Counted from the stretch's first letter, positions 16,474 to 24,654 are shown. The stretch is 64,000 nucleotides of DNA from Streptomyces venezuelae (GCF_008642355.1 NZ_CP029193.1:2814001-2878000); one strand, 5' to 3'. The notes: generated by a model from the sequence alone, not told the origin. Made by a program: numbers and translations.

Positions 16474-17154
16474 TCAGCGGTGGGGAGCGGAGGCGGTGGA
16501 GACGGTGGGCGGCAGTCGCGCGGGCGTGGTGCCGGGCGGGCTGGAACGCCGCGGTGCGGTCAGCGCGCTGCGGCCGGCATCGGTGAGGGTGACGGGCTGC
16601 CCGGCCTGCACCGGGTGCGAGGTGTCGCGTGCCACCAGGCCCAGCGCCTCCAGATGCTGCAGCTGGGCGTAGGAGATGCGGGTGCGCACGGCAGTCGCCA
16701 CCGCGAGGCGGTGGGTGATCAGGTGTTCATGCAGCTTGGCGCCCTGGGCGATGGCGAGCAGTGCCGCGATGTCCTTCGTCGCGACCTGCGGTGGCGCCTG
16801 CCGAGGAGCGACGGCCTCGATGGGCTCCAGCGCTACAGCTGTTGCGGTCTGCTTCGCGTCACGGACGGCGGCGGCCGTCGCCAGCTGGTCGAGGGTGCGC
16901 TGGATTCTGGCGAACAACGCCTGGTCCACCGGCAGATCGCTGGAGGCCAGACGAGCAAGGCGGACGCGATGGAAAGCGACGTCCCGCTCGGCGGCCACCA
17001 GGTCGCGGTGGGCCATGGCCAAGGCGGCGTGTGCCGTGTCGAGGAGTCCGTCGTCGCGGTGCCGGTGCAGCTCTTGGACGCCGTACCCCACGGCGGTCTC
17101 GATGCGCTGGTCGAGGGCGGTGGGTGTGTGCTGGTCGGACAGGGGTGAGGTCAT
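16474..17154 (-). CDS. Helical protein with C-terminal winged-helix-like part
   Basis: 226 residues; ATG overlapping the upstream stop (ATGA). Residues 10-115 repeat the coiled-coil plan of 13758-14195 and 14629-15087 (LDQRIETAVGYGVQELHRH, LVAAERDVAFHRVRLARL, AAAVRDAKQTA). Residues about 125-200 look like a small winged helix: DIAALLAIAQG, LITHRLAVATAVRTRISYAQL, LEALGLVARD, VTLTDAGRSAL. So it may join an oligomerisation region to a DNA-binding one. It is coupled to the GNAT gene upstream. Confidence 0.6.
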   Translation of the reverse strand: MTSPLSDQHTPTALDQRIETAVGYGVQELHRHRDDGLLDTAHAALAMAHRDLVAAERDVAFHRVRLARLASSDLPVDQALFARIQRTLDQLATAAAVRDAKQTATAVALEPIEAVAPRQAPPQVATKDIAALLAIAQGAKLHEHLITHRLAVATAVRTRISYAQLQHLEALGLVARDTSHPVQAGQPVTLTDAGRSALTAPRRSSPPGTTPARLPPTVSTASAPHR

Positions 17155-17612
17155 GGCGGTGCCATCTCTGGGCCCGGTGTGAGCGCGTCCAGGTCGACGC
17201 GGACCTCGACGTACGGGCCGTCGCGGCTGTGCCGGGTCGGCCCGAGCCGGTCGAGCAGTCGGAGCATGGGCGCGTTGGAGGCGTGCACGAAGGCGGCCAG
17301 GGTGTGGCCGCCTCGCGTACGAGCCAAGAGCGCGGCCTGCCGGGCCACCGCGGTGCCGATGCCCTGACGGTGACGGTGGTCGACGACCTGCAGTCCCAGA
17401 TCGAAGACGCCCGGCTCCCGGCTGACCGGACCGACGCAGACCAGGGCCAGTGGCCGCTCGTCCGTGCCGAGCCCGACCCAGCACTGCGTGTGGCCGAGCA
17501 GCTGGGACAGGTCGCGCGGGGTGATGCGGGTGCGGCCCCAGCGGCGCAGCAGGTTCTGCTCGGAGCACTGCGCGTGGAAGGCGGCGACCAGGTCCCAGTC
17601 CGCCTCCGTCAC
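17151..17612 (-). CDS. GNAT N-acetyltransferase
   Basis: 153 residues from GTG at 17612. The core is clear: WVGLGTDERPLALVCVG strands, then LGLQVVDHRHRQGIGTAVA, in which HRQGIG is the acetyl-CoA R/Q-x-x-G-x-G/A loop, and LAAFVHASNAPMLRLLDRLG for the last helix and strand. An in-frame CTG at 17645 overlaps the upstream stop as CTGA and would add 11 residues that complete the usual first strand, so it may be the true start. Substrate unknown; it sits inside the minus-strand operon. Confidence 0.8.
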   Translation of the reverse strand: MTEADWDLVAAFHAQCSEQNLLRRWGRTRITPRDLSQLLGHTQCWVGLGTDERPLALVCVGPVSREPGVFDLGLQVVDHRHRQGIGTAVARQAALLARTRGGHTLAAFVHASNAPMLRLLDRLGPTRHSRDGPYVEVRVDLDALTPGPEMAPP

Positions 17613-17641
17613 CTGTCGGCTCTGCGCGAGGACCGGGTGTC

Positions 17642-18340
17642 TCAGCAGGAGCAGGACGGCCGGGCGGCCAGCAGGTCGGAGCGCCGGTAGGCCCGGTAGC
17701 GGCTGCCGTCGCCGGCACGCGGCTTGCGGGACTGCACCCCGTAGCCGCGCAGGAGCAGGCCCAGCCGTAGCGGGGTGAGGTCGGCGTAGCGCCAGCGCCC
17801 ATCGGCCTGTCCGGGCAGATCACGCAGGCGCTTGACCAGCTCCGCAGTGCTCACGTACTCCGGGGCGCCCTCATCTTCGAAGACGGTTAGGCACGCGTGG
17901 ACGATCGTCTGCGGGCTGCTGGGGCAGGACAGGAACTCCTCGCAGGTGTCCTCGTGGAGATCGTCGAGGTCGTCCGGCTCATCGAATCCGTCGACGCCTT
18001 CGAAGTCAGGGTCGAAGTCGGGTGCCTCGTCGTCCCATGGTTCGTACGCGTCCTCGGGGACGGGCTCGTAGGAGGCGGCGCAGCAGCACGCCGTCGACAG
18101 CAGCGCACTCAGCTCGGCACCGGCTGCCATCCGTTCGACCAGCAGGTCGGTGAGGGTGGTCAGCTGCTCGGTCGGAGAGACACCGGGAAGCTCGGCGTCA
18201 GTGAACTCGACGAGCTGCCGGTCGAGTTCCTGGACCTCGGTGAAGGCGTCGAGGATGGCGCGGTGGTGCGGGTTCTCGGTGACCTGGGCCGGCGCCAGTA
18301 CGGCGGCGGCGACCTGGTCGATCAGGGTGGGGAACGTCAA
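17642..18340 (-). CDS. Protein with acidic middle and DUF3631-like C-terminus
   Basis: 232 residues; TTG at 18340 overlaps the upstream stop (TTGA). A helical N-terminus (1-75) leads to a Cys cluster (TACCCAAS, about 85-92), a very acidic stretch (about 95-135, DDEAPDFDPDFEG and many D/E), and a C-terminal region (about 145-230) with HACLTVFEDEG, YVSTAELVKRL, LGLLLRGYGVQSRKPR and YRAYRRSDLLAA. The last segment resembles the end of DUF3631 proteins of actinobacterial elements but lacks their ATPase part. A DNA-related role is possible. Confidence 0.55.
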   Translation of the reverse strand: MTFPTLIDQVAAAVLAPAQVTENPHHRAILDAFTEVQELDRQLVEFTDAELPGVSPTEQLTTLTDLLVERMAAGAELSALLSTACCCAASYEPVPEDAYEPWDDEAPDFDPDFEGVDGFDEPDDLDDLHEDTCEEFLSCPSSPQTIVHACLTVFEDEGAPEYVSTAELVKRLRDLPGQADGRWRYADLTPLRLGLLLRGYGVQSRKPRAGDGSRYRAYRRSDLLAARPSCSC

Positions 18341-18825
18341 CGGGCGGGGCCCTTCAGGGTCGGGGGCAGTGCGGGTTGGGGTAGGCCGGGCACCGCGTAG
18401 GGCGGCGGTCCCGGTTTGGGGGCGGGCTGGCGCGTGCCCAGCTGCGGCGAGCGGGTGCGCGCCGCGTGGGTGCGCTCGCTCAGCGGGCGCCGGCGGATGC
18501 CGAGGCGAGTCCGGGCGGCGTCGTACACGTCGTGCGCCTCGCGTGGGCGCACGGCCACGACGTGGATCTCGGTGGTGTGCGTGGCGTTCGCGGGTGCGGG
18601 CCGCTGGGCGTAGACGATCCGCCAGGCATTGCGGTGATCGACGTAGACCTTGCGGCATCCGGCCAGGTCGCGGGTCAGCTTGGTGCCGGACAGGCGGGCG
18701 TTGACGATGTCCTGGAGCTGGGCGAGGGCCAGGTCTCGGATGTCGACGGGGGCCTGGAGGAGGTCGGTCAGGGCGCGTGGGTCGAAGGACAGGCCGTACT
18801 GCGGCCGGTCCTCGCGGCCGGTCAT
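18337..18825 (-). CDS. RelE/ParE-fold protein, possible toxin
   Basis: 162 residues; ATG at 18825 overlaps the upstream stop. Residues 10-110 fit the RelE/ParE superfamily: LSFDPRALTDLLQ, ALAQLQDIVNARLSG, KLTRDLAGCRKVYVD, WRIVYAQR, EIHVVAVRPREAHDVYDAA. The R-x-V-Y and late Arg are in the places used by RelE ribonucleases. The C-terminal 50 residues are a Pro/Arg tail not found in simple toxins. No small antitoxin gene is adjacent: the upstream partner is the 235-residue DUF4913 protein. It could be an orphan toxin or a domesticated fold member. Confidence 0.68.
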   Translation of the reverse strand: MTGREDRPQYGLSFDPRALTDLLQAPVDIRDLALAQLQDIVNARLSGTKLTRDLAGCRKVYVDHRNAWRIVYAQRPAPANATHTTEIHVVAVRPREAHDVYDAARTRLGIRRRPLSERTHAARTRSPQLGTRQPAPKPGPPPYAVPGLPQPALPPTLKGPAR

Positions 18826-19529
18826 CCGCTCGCCTGGCCCGGCGCGCCGGGCTCCTCGCGCTCCTCAGGCTCCTCGGCGCTGGTGGTGCGGTTCGAGGGA
18901 CGAGGGCCGGGCAGCACCCGGTGCGCGGGCCGGTCCGGATCGGTCATGCACGCCGACAGCGGCCCGCCAGCCGCCCGGACGGTCGCCATGGCGTGGGTGA
19001 GGAAGTCCCGGTGCCACACGAACAAGCCGGACAGTCCGGCTTCGGCGTCCTTGTGCTGCTGGTAGGCGAGCCACAGGGCGTGAAGCCAGGCGACGACGTC
19101 TTCGTGCTCCTGCCACTGCTCGCACCACGGCGCGGCGGTGGTGACCTCCGCGCCGTAGACACGCACCAGGAAGTCGTCGACCCAGTCCGACAGGGCATCG
19201 AGTTCGTCCTCGTACTCCTCGTCCTCCAGCTCGAGGATCGGGCGTGGCTCGGGCGGAGCCGGCGCAGCGGGCAGGCCCGCGAACCCCGGCAGGCCGTAGG
19301 CGCCGAAGGGCGAGTCCGGGGGTGGCGGTGCGGCGGAGAGGGTGTCGATCTGGCGGTCGTGATCGGCGAATCGGGCCGTCAGTTTGGCGACGTCCGCCTG
19401 GATGCTCGCCAGACCGGCCTCCGGCACGCGGACCGGCTCCAGTTCCCCCTCCTCCGGCAGGGGGTGGGAATCGGGCGTGTGGGCCGGTTCCGTCCCCGCG
19501 TCCTCCGGGGGGTTTATGGATTCAGGCAC
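18822..19529 (-). CDS. DUF4913 protein
   Basis: 235 residues from GTG at 19529, which has AAGGAGG nine bases upstream; an ATG at 19580 lacks a ribosome site. The N-terminal half is acidic and Pro-rich with a short coiled coil (IQADVAKLTARFADHDRQI). The C-terminal half has the DUF4913 pattern: DWVDDFLVRVYGAE, CEQWQEHEDVVAWLHALWLAYQ, then WHRDFL. DUF4913 is found on Streptomyces plasmids and ICEs and has no assigned function. First gene of the operon running to about 15.7 kb, under the operator at 19584-19617. Confidence 0.72.
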   Translation of the reverse strand: MPESINPPEDAGTEPAHTPDSHPLPEEGELEPVRVPEAGLASIQADVAKLTARFADHDRQIDTLSAAPPPPDSPFGAYGLPGFAGLPAAPAPPEPRPILELEDEEYEDELDALSDWVDDFLVRVYGAEVTTAAPWCEQWQEHEDVVAWLHALWLAYQQHKDAEAGLSGLFVWHRDFLTHAMATVRAAGGPLSACMTDPDRPAHRVLPGPRPSNRTTSAEEPEEREEPGAPGQASG

Positions 19530-19583
19530 GAACAGGGGCCTCCTTGAGCCGCAGCCATAGGGCGTTGATTGCGGCTCCAACCA

Positions 19584-19617
19584 TCCGGAGAATCCCCGGT
19601 TTCGGTAACCGGGACTT
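19584..19617 (-). promoter_or_regulatory. Shared operator/promoter element, copy 2 (drives DUF4913 operon)
   Basis: AATCCCCGGTT (19591-19601), TCGGT, then AACCGGGACTT, so one arm is imperfect. The gene-side flank TCCGGAG is the same as in copies 1 and 5. On the minus strand TAGCGG lies 12 nt before CCCGGTT. The element sits 55-88 bases upstream of the GTG start at 19529. Confidence 0.68.
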
Positions 19618-19694
19618 CGCCGCTATAACGCTGCGCGCGGCGTAGCCAAGGCATACAGAGGCTGGGCCTTAACGCCACGCCCCGCGCAGCGGGA

Positions 19695-19717
19695 TCACCC
19701 TCAGACGGTGAGGGTGA
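19695..19717 (-). terminator. Short hairpin at end of methyltransferase gene
   Basis: Inverted repeat TCACCCTCA (19695-19703) and TGAGGGTGA (19709-19717) with a 5 nt loop; it overlaps the last codons and stop of the methyltransferase gene. Weaker than the other hairpins in the window. Confidence 0.45.
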
Positions 19718-20456
19718 AATCGTTCTGGGAAAGAGTCTGTTGCAGCGTTTCGGTCAGGCGGTCGGAGGCGACCTGGGCGTACTGCTTCGTCTTCTCGACG
19801 CCGATGAAATCGCGGCCCTCCAGCAGCGCGGCGACCCCGGTCGAGCCAGATCCGCACGTGAAGTCCAGCACCGTGCCTCCCTCCGGGGCGATCTGCACCA
19901 GCTCCCGCATGACCGAGACCGGCTTCTGCGTGATGTGCTGGCGCGCCTTGCCGCTGGGCTGCGAGGCGCTGTACAGGCCCGGCAGGTAGACGGGATTGCG
20001 GGAGGCGTCGATCGGCCCGTTACTGGCCCAGACGATGAACTCGCAGTTCTGCGTGAACCTGCCCTTCTGCGGCCTGGCCTGCGGCTTGTGCCAGGCGAGC
20101 ACACCGCGCCACAGCCAGCCGGCGGCCTGGATGGCGTCTGTGGTGATGGGCAGCTGTCGCCAGTCGGTGAACAGCAGCGCCGTGCCGCCGATCTTGGTCA
20201 GCCGGTGCGCCTCCGTCATGATCTGGGTCAGCCAGAACCCGTAGGACCGTTGGTCCATGTTCTCGCCGGTGAAGTCCGGCAGCTCGTGGCCGGCGTCGGC
20301 GGAGGTGTACTTCTGCTTCGCGGACCGGCTCGTGCGCTCCTTCGCCGTTCGGCCGCCGCTGTTGTACGGCGGATCGGTGATGACGGAGTCGACGCAGTTG
20401 TCCGGCAGTTCGGCGAGGACGCCGAGCGCGTCGCCCTGATGCAGGGAAAAAGGCAA
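19701..20456 (-). CDS. Beta-class DNA methyltransferase (N6-adenine or N4-cytosine)
   Basis: 251 residues from TTG at 20456 (GGGG six to seven bases upstream). It has the amino-methyltransferase motifs in beta-class order: catalytic TDPPYNSGG (motif IV, about residues 29-37) near the N-terminus and the AdoMet-binding FTCGSGSTG (motif I) near 205-213, followed by FIGVEKT. The part between should hold the target-recognition region. The length suits a solitary methyltransferase, and no cognate endonuclease gene is adjacent, so it may protect the element or act in regulation. It is expressed leftward from the control region at 20582-20694. Confidence 0.85.
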   Translation of the reverse strand: MPFSLHQGDALGVLAELPDNCVDSVITDPPYNSGGRTAKERTSRSAKQKYTSADAGHELPDFTGENMDQRSYGFWLTQIMTEAHRLTKIGGTALLFTDWRQLPITTDAIQAAGWLWRGVLAWHKPQARPQKGRFTQNCEFIVWASNGPIDASRNPVYLPGLYSASQPSGKARQHITQKPVSVMRELVQIAPEGGTVLDFTCGSGSTGVAALLEGRDFIGVEKTKQYAQVASDRLTETLQQTLSQNDFTLTV

Positions 20457-20581
20457 AGAGATACCCCAATTCGGGTCGGGTGAGAGAGGGAGAGACGCTC
20501 CAGCTCGCCTGGATGACCCCACGGGACCGAATGCGGGCCGACGGCTCCGCGGTCTGCTGCGCGAGGGGGCAAGGGGAGGAG

Positions 20582-20612
20582 CCAAAACTGTAGGGCACGA
20601 TCCCCGGTTGGC
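20582..20612 (+). promoter_or_regulatory. Shared operator/promoter element, copy 3 (rightward, T4SS operon)
   Basis: 31 bases beginning CCAAAAC, with TAGGGC 12 nt before CCCGGTT. It is identical at 27 of 31 positions to the inverted copy at 20664-20694. Only the proximal half-site (GATCCCCGGTT) is present here, not the full palindrome. Orientation predicts transcription into the T4SS genes from about 20600. Confidence 0.65.
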
Positions 20613-20663
20613 AGCCATCGCCACTGAGAACTCCGAAATAGAGCCTTGATCACGAAGGATTTC

Positions 20664-20694
20664 GGCAACCGGGGATCGGCCCCTACTGTTTTGG
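20664..20694 (-). promoter_or_regulatory. Shared operator/promoter element, copy 4 (leftward, methyltransferase)
   Basis: Inverted copy of 20582-20612. Read on the minus strand it begins CCAAAAC, with TAGGGG 12 nt before CCCGGTT. It points toward the methyltransferase gene, so the two predicted transcripts start facing each other and would overlap by roughly 75 bases. Confidence 0.65.
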
Positions 20695-20978
20695 AACTGC
20701 CCGGCGAACACCGCCGATGGCACATCCCCGCCCCTGCCTTCGTGGAGGTATCCCCATGTCCTGGCACACCTGACCCGACGCCCCGTGCCGATGCGAGCGG
20801 CAACTCGCGACAGCACCTGGGCCACCCGAATTACCCACCACCCGGACGTCGCGCCCTTTCCTCAACGACGCACGCGCCGCCGGGACTTCACCAAGGACCT
20901 CGCTGTGACATCGCTCTACCCTCCCCTGCCCGCGATCCGTCCGCCGGCCCGTGACCGCCTTCCGGGAGGCGGACCGGA

Positions 20979-22115
20979 TTGAAGGGCATAGCCGCCGGCA
21001 TCGGCGTCGTCGTCCTCTCTCCACTCCTGCTCGCAGGCACCGCCATGATGATGGCGTCCTCCAGCGAAGCAGCCAGCACTTCTGGCTTCAGCGGCTGTCT
21101 GACCGACATCGACACCGACGCGGTGGCCAAACAGGTCACCGACATCCTCGATGGCGCGGACGGCAAGGACGTCCACATCCAGGGCCTGGACCTGCCCGCC
21201 GAGCAAGTTCCCAACGCGCAGACCATCGTGGCCACCGGCATCAGCCTCGACGTGCCCAAGAAGGGCCAGATCATCGCGATTGCCACCGCGATGCAGGAAT
21301 CGCGGCTGCGCAACCTCAACTCCGGTGATCGCGACTCCCTCGGCTTGTTCCAGCAGCGCCCCAGCCAGGGGTGGGGAACCGCGCAGCAGATCCGCGATCC
21401 GGTTTACGCCTCCGAGCAGTTCTACAAGCACCTGCTGAAGGTCGACGGCTGGCAGCAGATGAAGGTCACCCAAGCCGCCCAGGCCGTTCAGAAATCCGGC
21501 TACCCCGACGCCTACGCACAGTGGGAAGACCTCGCCACAGCACTCCAGAAGGCCATCGCCAAGACCTTCCCGGACGCCGGTGAGGGCAAGCCCGCCAAAG
21601 ACACCGCCAAGGACAAGGACGAGGCGTCCAAGACCAGCACCAGCGGATGTGCACCGGACAAGGACGGCACGTCCTTCGGGCGGATCCCCGAGGGCAGCGT
21701 CCCGAAGGGCTACAAGATCCCCAAGGACGCCGACCCGAAGGCCCGCAAAGCCATCGAATGGGCCATGCACCAGCTCGGCACCCAGTACCAGTGGGGCGGC
21801 ACGTGCACCGACTCCCACGGCCCCGACCCGATGGGCCGCTGCGACTGCAGCTCGCTCATGCAGCAGGCGTACGCGCACGCCGACGTCAAGCTCACCCGCA
21901 CCACGTACACGCAGGTCAACGAAGGCAAGGCCGTCTCGGCGAAGAAACTGAAGCCCGGTGACCTGATCTTCAGCCGCGGCAGTGCCGCCCGGCCCGAACA
22001 CGTCGGGATGTACATGGGCGAGGGCCTCGTCATCGAGGCGCCGCGCACATCGAAACCGGTCCGGATCACTCCGATCAAGGACTGGGACATTTTGGCCGTC
22101 CGCCGCGTCCTGTGA
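20979..22115 (+). CDS. Secreted two-domain peptidoglycan hydrolase (SLT-like + NlpC/P60) of T4SS
   Basis: 378 residues; TTG start with GGGAGG nine bases upstream. A signal peptide or anchor (5-27) precedes a lysozyme-like transglycosylase domain (about 75-190): ATAMQESRLRNLN gives the catalytic Glu, then SLGLFQQRPSQGWG. A charged linker leads to an NlpC/P60 domain (about 255-378) with catalytic Cys in RCDCSSLMQQAY, His in PEHVGMYMG and a third residue near VIEAP. It would cut glycan strands and stem peptides to let the conjugation channel through the wall, like VirB1/TcpG proteins. First gene of the T4SS operon. Confidence 0.88.
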   Translation: MKGIAAGIGVVVLSPLLLAGTAMMMASSSEAASTSGFSGCLTDIDTDAVAKQVTDILDGADGKDVHIQGLDLPAEQVPNAQTIVATGISLDVPKKGQIIAIATAMQESRLRNLNSGDRDSLGLFQQRPSQGWGTAQQIRDPVYASEQFYKHLLKVDGWQQMKVTQAAQAVQKSGYPDAYAQWEDLATALQKAIAKTFPDAGEGKPAKDTAKDKDEASKTSTSGCAPDKDGTSFGRIPEGSVPKGYKIPKDADPKARKAIEWAMHQLGTQYQWGGTCTDSHGPDPMGRCDCSSLMQQAYAHADVKLTRTTYTQVNEGKAVSAKKLKPGDLIFSRGSAARPEHVGMYMGEGLVIEAPRTSKPVRITPIKDWDILAVRRVL

Positions 22116-22255
22116 CGCCGCGCACCGCCCGGACCTCTGCCGGGCCGTGCCTGCCGGGCCCCCTTCTCGCGCCGCGAGCGCACCCCCTCCCCTCCCTCTC
22201 TCCCTTTCCGCCGGCCCCTGCACGGCCCGCGCACGCAAGGAGTCCCGCCACACCT

Positions 22256-22573
22256 ATGCCCATACCTCTCGCAGACCGCGCCGCCGTCCTCCTCGCCTAC
22301 GACCCAGGGATCTCCCCCAAGGGCGGCGGGCTGCCCGGACTGTCCGTGCTGAAGAACGTGGTCAATTCGATCAACATGTTCGGGATCATCGCCGTCGTCG
22401 GCGCCCTGGCCGTGTCCCTCGGCGTGTGGGCCTGGGGACACCACACCGGTGGCCACCAGGCCGAGGCCAACGGCAAGAAGGGCGCGGTCGTCGCGGCCGG
22501 CGCCGCGCTCGGCCTCGGCGCCGCGAACGGCATCGTCGCGTTCTTCTCCAGCCTGGGGTCGCAGGTTCACTGA
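22256..22573 (+). CDS. Small T4SS membrane protein (VirB2/DUF6112-like)
   Basis: 105 residues from ATG at 22256. Two hydrophobic helices (about 40-62, VVGALAVSLGVWAW; 76-98, VVAAGAALGLGAANGIVAFF) flank a short charged loop GHHTGGHQAEANGKKG. Size, topology and place between the hydrolase and the VirB8-like gene match small membrane proteins annotated DUF6112 in actinobacterial T4SS clusters; whether they are pilins like VirB2 is unproven. Its stop overlaps the next start (TGATG). Confidence 0.7.
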   Translation: MPIPLADRAAVLLAYDPGISPKGGGLPGLSVLKNVVNSINMFGIIAVVGALAVSLGVWAWGHHTGGHQAEANGKKGAVVAAGAALGLGAANGIVAFFSSLGSQVH

Positions 22574-23253
22574 TGCCGAATCGATTCCCCTCCCTGTCCG
22601 GGTACGGCGTGACCTGGTCGGCCAACAAGCGCGTCGCGATCGTCGCCCTGGTCATCACCGCGCTGCTCGCCCTCGCCGCGACCACAGCCTGGTTCACCGG
22701 CCGCGGTGGACACCACGACGAAGGCAGCACGCCATCGCAGGCGTCCACTTCCTCGCCCGCCGAAGCCGCACCGAAGCCCGCGGCCGGGTCGGGATCGGTG
22801 CCCAAGCCGCCACAGATCGCCGAACCGGTCGCCTTCGCCAAGGCCGCAGCAGAAATGCTCTGGTCCTACGACACCCGCGACACCAGCCGAGATCAGCAAC
22901 TCGCCGGCCTGCGCGCGTGGATGACCAAGGAGACCAAGTACGCCGACTGGGCCTCGGTCTCCGGTCAGGTCCCTGACCCGCTGCTGTGGTCGCGCATGGC
23001 CGACCAGGACCAGCACGCCACCGGCACGGTCACCGAAGGCCACTATCCCGGCGCGTTCAAGCAGGCCCTCGCCGAGGACCCGTCCGCCATCACCGAGGCG
23101 TACATCTACGTCGTCACCGTCAACGGCAAGCAGCAGATCCAGTGGAAGAAGGGCGGCGGCGGAGCCGAGGACCGCGCCGTGACCCTCGCCGTGCAGTGCC
23201 GGCCCAACCACGACTGCACCCTGGCCGCCATCGCCCCCAGCGTCACGCAGTGA
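22573..23253 (+). CDS. VirB8/TcpC-like T4SS protein
   Basis: 226 residues. A basic cytoplasmic N-terminus, one membrane helix (about 21-44, VAIVALVITALLALAATTAWF), a Ser/Pro/Ala linker, and an extracellular domain (about 85-226) with FAKAAAEMLWSYDTRDTS, a Trp-rich middle and final strands ending in CRPNHDCTLAAIAP, where the two Cys may pair. This topology and gene order fit the VirB8/TcpC assembly factor that links the inner-membrane complex to the wall. Similarity is by architecture, since VirB8 sequences diverge widely. Confidence 0.7.
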   Translation: MPNRFPSLSGYGVTWSANKRVAIVALVITALLALAATTAWFTGRGGHHDEGSTPSQASTSSPAEAAPKPAAGSGSVPKPPQIAEPVAFAKAAAEMLWSYDTRDTSRDQQLAGLRAWMTKETKYADWASVSGQVPDPLLWSRMADQDQHATGTVTEGHYPGAFKQALAEDPSAITEAYIYVVTVNGKQQIQWKKGGGGAEDRAVTLAVQCRPNHDCTLAAIAPSVTQ

Positions 23254-23288
23254 CCCCCCTCACCGACCGATAAGGAGGTCAACTCCCC

Positions 23289-24641
23289 TTGGGTTTCTGC
23301 GACTTTCCCGTAGCGGACAAACTCTGCGCCGTCGGCGAGGCCGTCGACTTCGCCTCCGACCCCGGCAAGGCGATTGGCGACTGGATGGCCAAGAGCGCCG
23401 GCGAACTCGCCGCGGCCGCGGCCGACCTGGCCGCCAAGGCAGTCGACGCCACCACCAAAGTCGACCTGAACGCCGGATGGTTCCGCGACAACTACGAGAT
23501 GCTGCTGCCGATCGGCCTGGTCATCCTGGTCGGAACATTCTGCGCGCAGCTCGTCCGGGCCGCCGTCAAACGCGACGGGCAGGCCCTGAGCCAGGCGTTC
23601 ACCGGCACCGCCAGCGGCGTGATCTTCGCATTCGCCGCCATCGCCCTGACGACCGTCGCCATCGAAGTGGTCGACGCGCTGTCGGCCGGCCTGTTCAAGG
23701 CATCACACTTGTCCATCGAGACGGCCGTACGCCGCATCGTGAAGGTCTCCCAGATCCCCTCCCTGGCCGGTCTGGGCTGGCTGGTCGCGGTGTTCGCCGG
23801 GCTCGGAGCCGCCGTCGGAGCGTTCCTCTATTGGTGCGTGATGATGGTCCGCAAGGTCGGCATTCTCGTCATGGTCACGCTCGCTGTGTTCGCAGGCGCC
23901 GGCGGCGGCTGGGAGGTAGCCCGGCGCTGGCGACGCGGCTGGATCGAAGCCACCGCCACCCTCGTCGTCAGCAAACTGCTGATGACCATCATCTTCGTCC
24001 TCGGCATCGCCGCCATGGGCAAGACCGAGGCCAAGGACGGCCTCGGGGCCCTCGCCGACGTCATGGCAGGCATCGTGATCATGGTCTTGGTCCTGTTGTG
24101 CCCGTACGCCACGTTCAAGTTCGTCCACTGGGCGGCCGAGGGCACGGATGGAGAGTCGATCCACCGCGCTGGTGGCGCCGGCGCTCAGCTCGCCCGGCAG
24201 CACGCCGAGAAGGCGGGCCGTAAGGCCGCCGCCGCGGTCGCTACCGCGGGGACTGGCGGCGCGGCAGCTGGAGCGGGCGCAGCAGGTCCCGAGGCGGCCG
24301 GCGGCGGATTCCCCGGCGACATCGCCGCCAACCCCACCGGAGGCGGTGGCCAGGAAGGCCAAGGCTCCCAGGGTTCCGGAGGCGACGGGATCAAGAACGG
24401 CCTGGAGAAGGCGGTCCAGCCGCCCCCGACCAGCCCCGATGACGACACCAGCGGCCAGGTGGGCGGTGCGCCCGGAGGCGGCGGCGGTTCTGCCTCGGCC
24501 CCCAGCGGCGGCAGCGGATTCATGTCGCAGCCCGGCACCGGCGGCTCCACGCCTCCGCCGCAGGGTGCCCCGCAGGCACCGGATTCGGCCGACGCCTCCG
24601 GCGGGACCGGCACGCCGCCACCCCCGCCCACCGGCCTGTAG
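23289..24641 (+). CDS. TrbL/VirB6-like polytopic T4SS protein
   Basis: 450 residues; TTG with AAGGAGG ten bases upstream. The N-terminal 60 residues contain an amphipathic region (AKSAGELAAAAADLAAKAV); then about six hydrophobic helices lie between 75 and 275 (LLPIGLVILVGTFCAQLV, FAFAAIALTTVAIEVV, GLGWLVAVFAGLGAAVGAFLYW, ILVMVTLAVFAGAGGGWE, LLMTIIFVLGIAAMG, MAGIVIMVLVLLCPYATF). The C-terminal 150 residues are Gly/Pro/Gln-rich and disordered. It would form the inner channel of the T4SS. A 15 bp hairpin after the stop may set the ratio of upstream to downstream products. Confidence 0.83.
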   Translation: MGFCDFPVADKLCAVGEAVDFASDPGKAIGDWMAKSAGELAAAAADLAAKAVDATTKVDLNAGWFRDNYEMLLPIGLVILVGTFCAQLVRAAVKRDGQALSQAFTGTASGVIFAFAAIALTTVAIEVVDALSAGLFKASHLSIETAVRRIVKVSQIPSLAGLGWLVAVFAGLGAAVGAFLYWCVMMVRKVGILVMVTLAVFAGAGGGWEVARRWRRGWIEATATLVVSKLLMTIIFVLGIAAMGKTEAKDGLGALADVMAGIVIMVLVLLCPYATFKFVHWAAEGTDGESIHRAGGAGAQLARQHAEKAGRKAAAAVATAGTGGAAAGAGAAGPEAAGGGFPGDIAANPTGGGGQEGQGSQGSGGDGIKNGLEKAVQPPPTSPDDDTSGQVGGAPGGGGGSASAPSGGSGFMSQPGTGGSTPPPQGAPQAPDSADASGGTGTPPPPPTGL

Positions 24642-24654
24642 CCCCTGCCCGACT

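Larger units (their letters stand above)
20457..20978. promoter_or_regulatory. Divergent control region between methyltransferase and T4SS operon
   Basis: 522 bases without a convincing gene. It holds two facing copies of the shared promoter/operator element (listed separately) and, near its right end, GGGAGG before the TTG start of the hydrolase gene at 20979. Short frames within 20640-20960 have no ribosome sites. The predicted rightward leader is about 380 nt long, so it could carry an RNA-level control; no riboswitch was recognised. Confidence 0.55.

Noticed and set aside
20640..20978. Short plus-strand frames in the leader of the T4SS operon
   Set aside because: No Shine-Dalgarno, poor codon bias, and they lie inside the operator/leader region.
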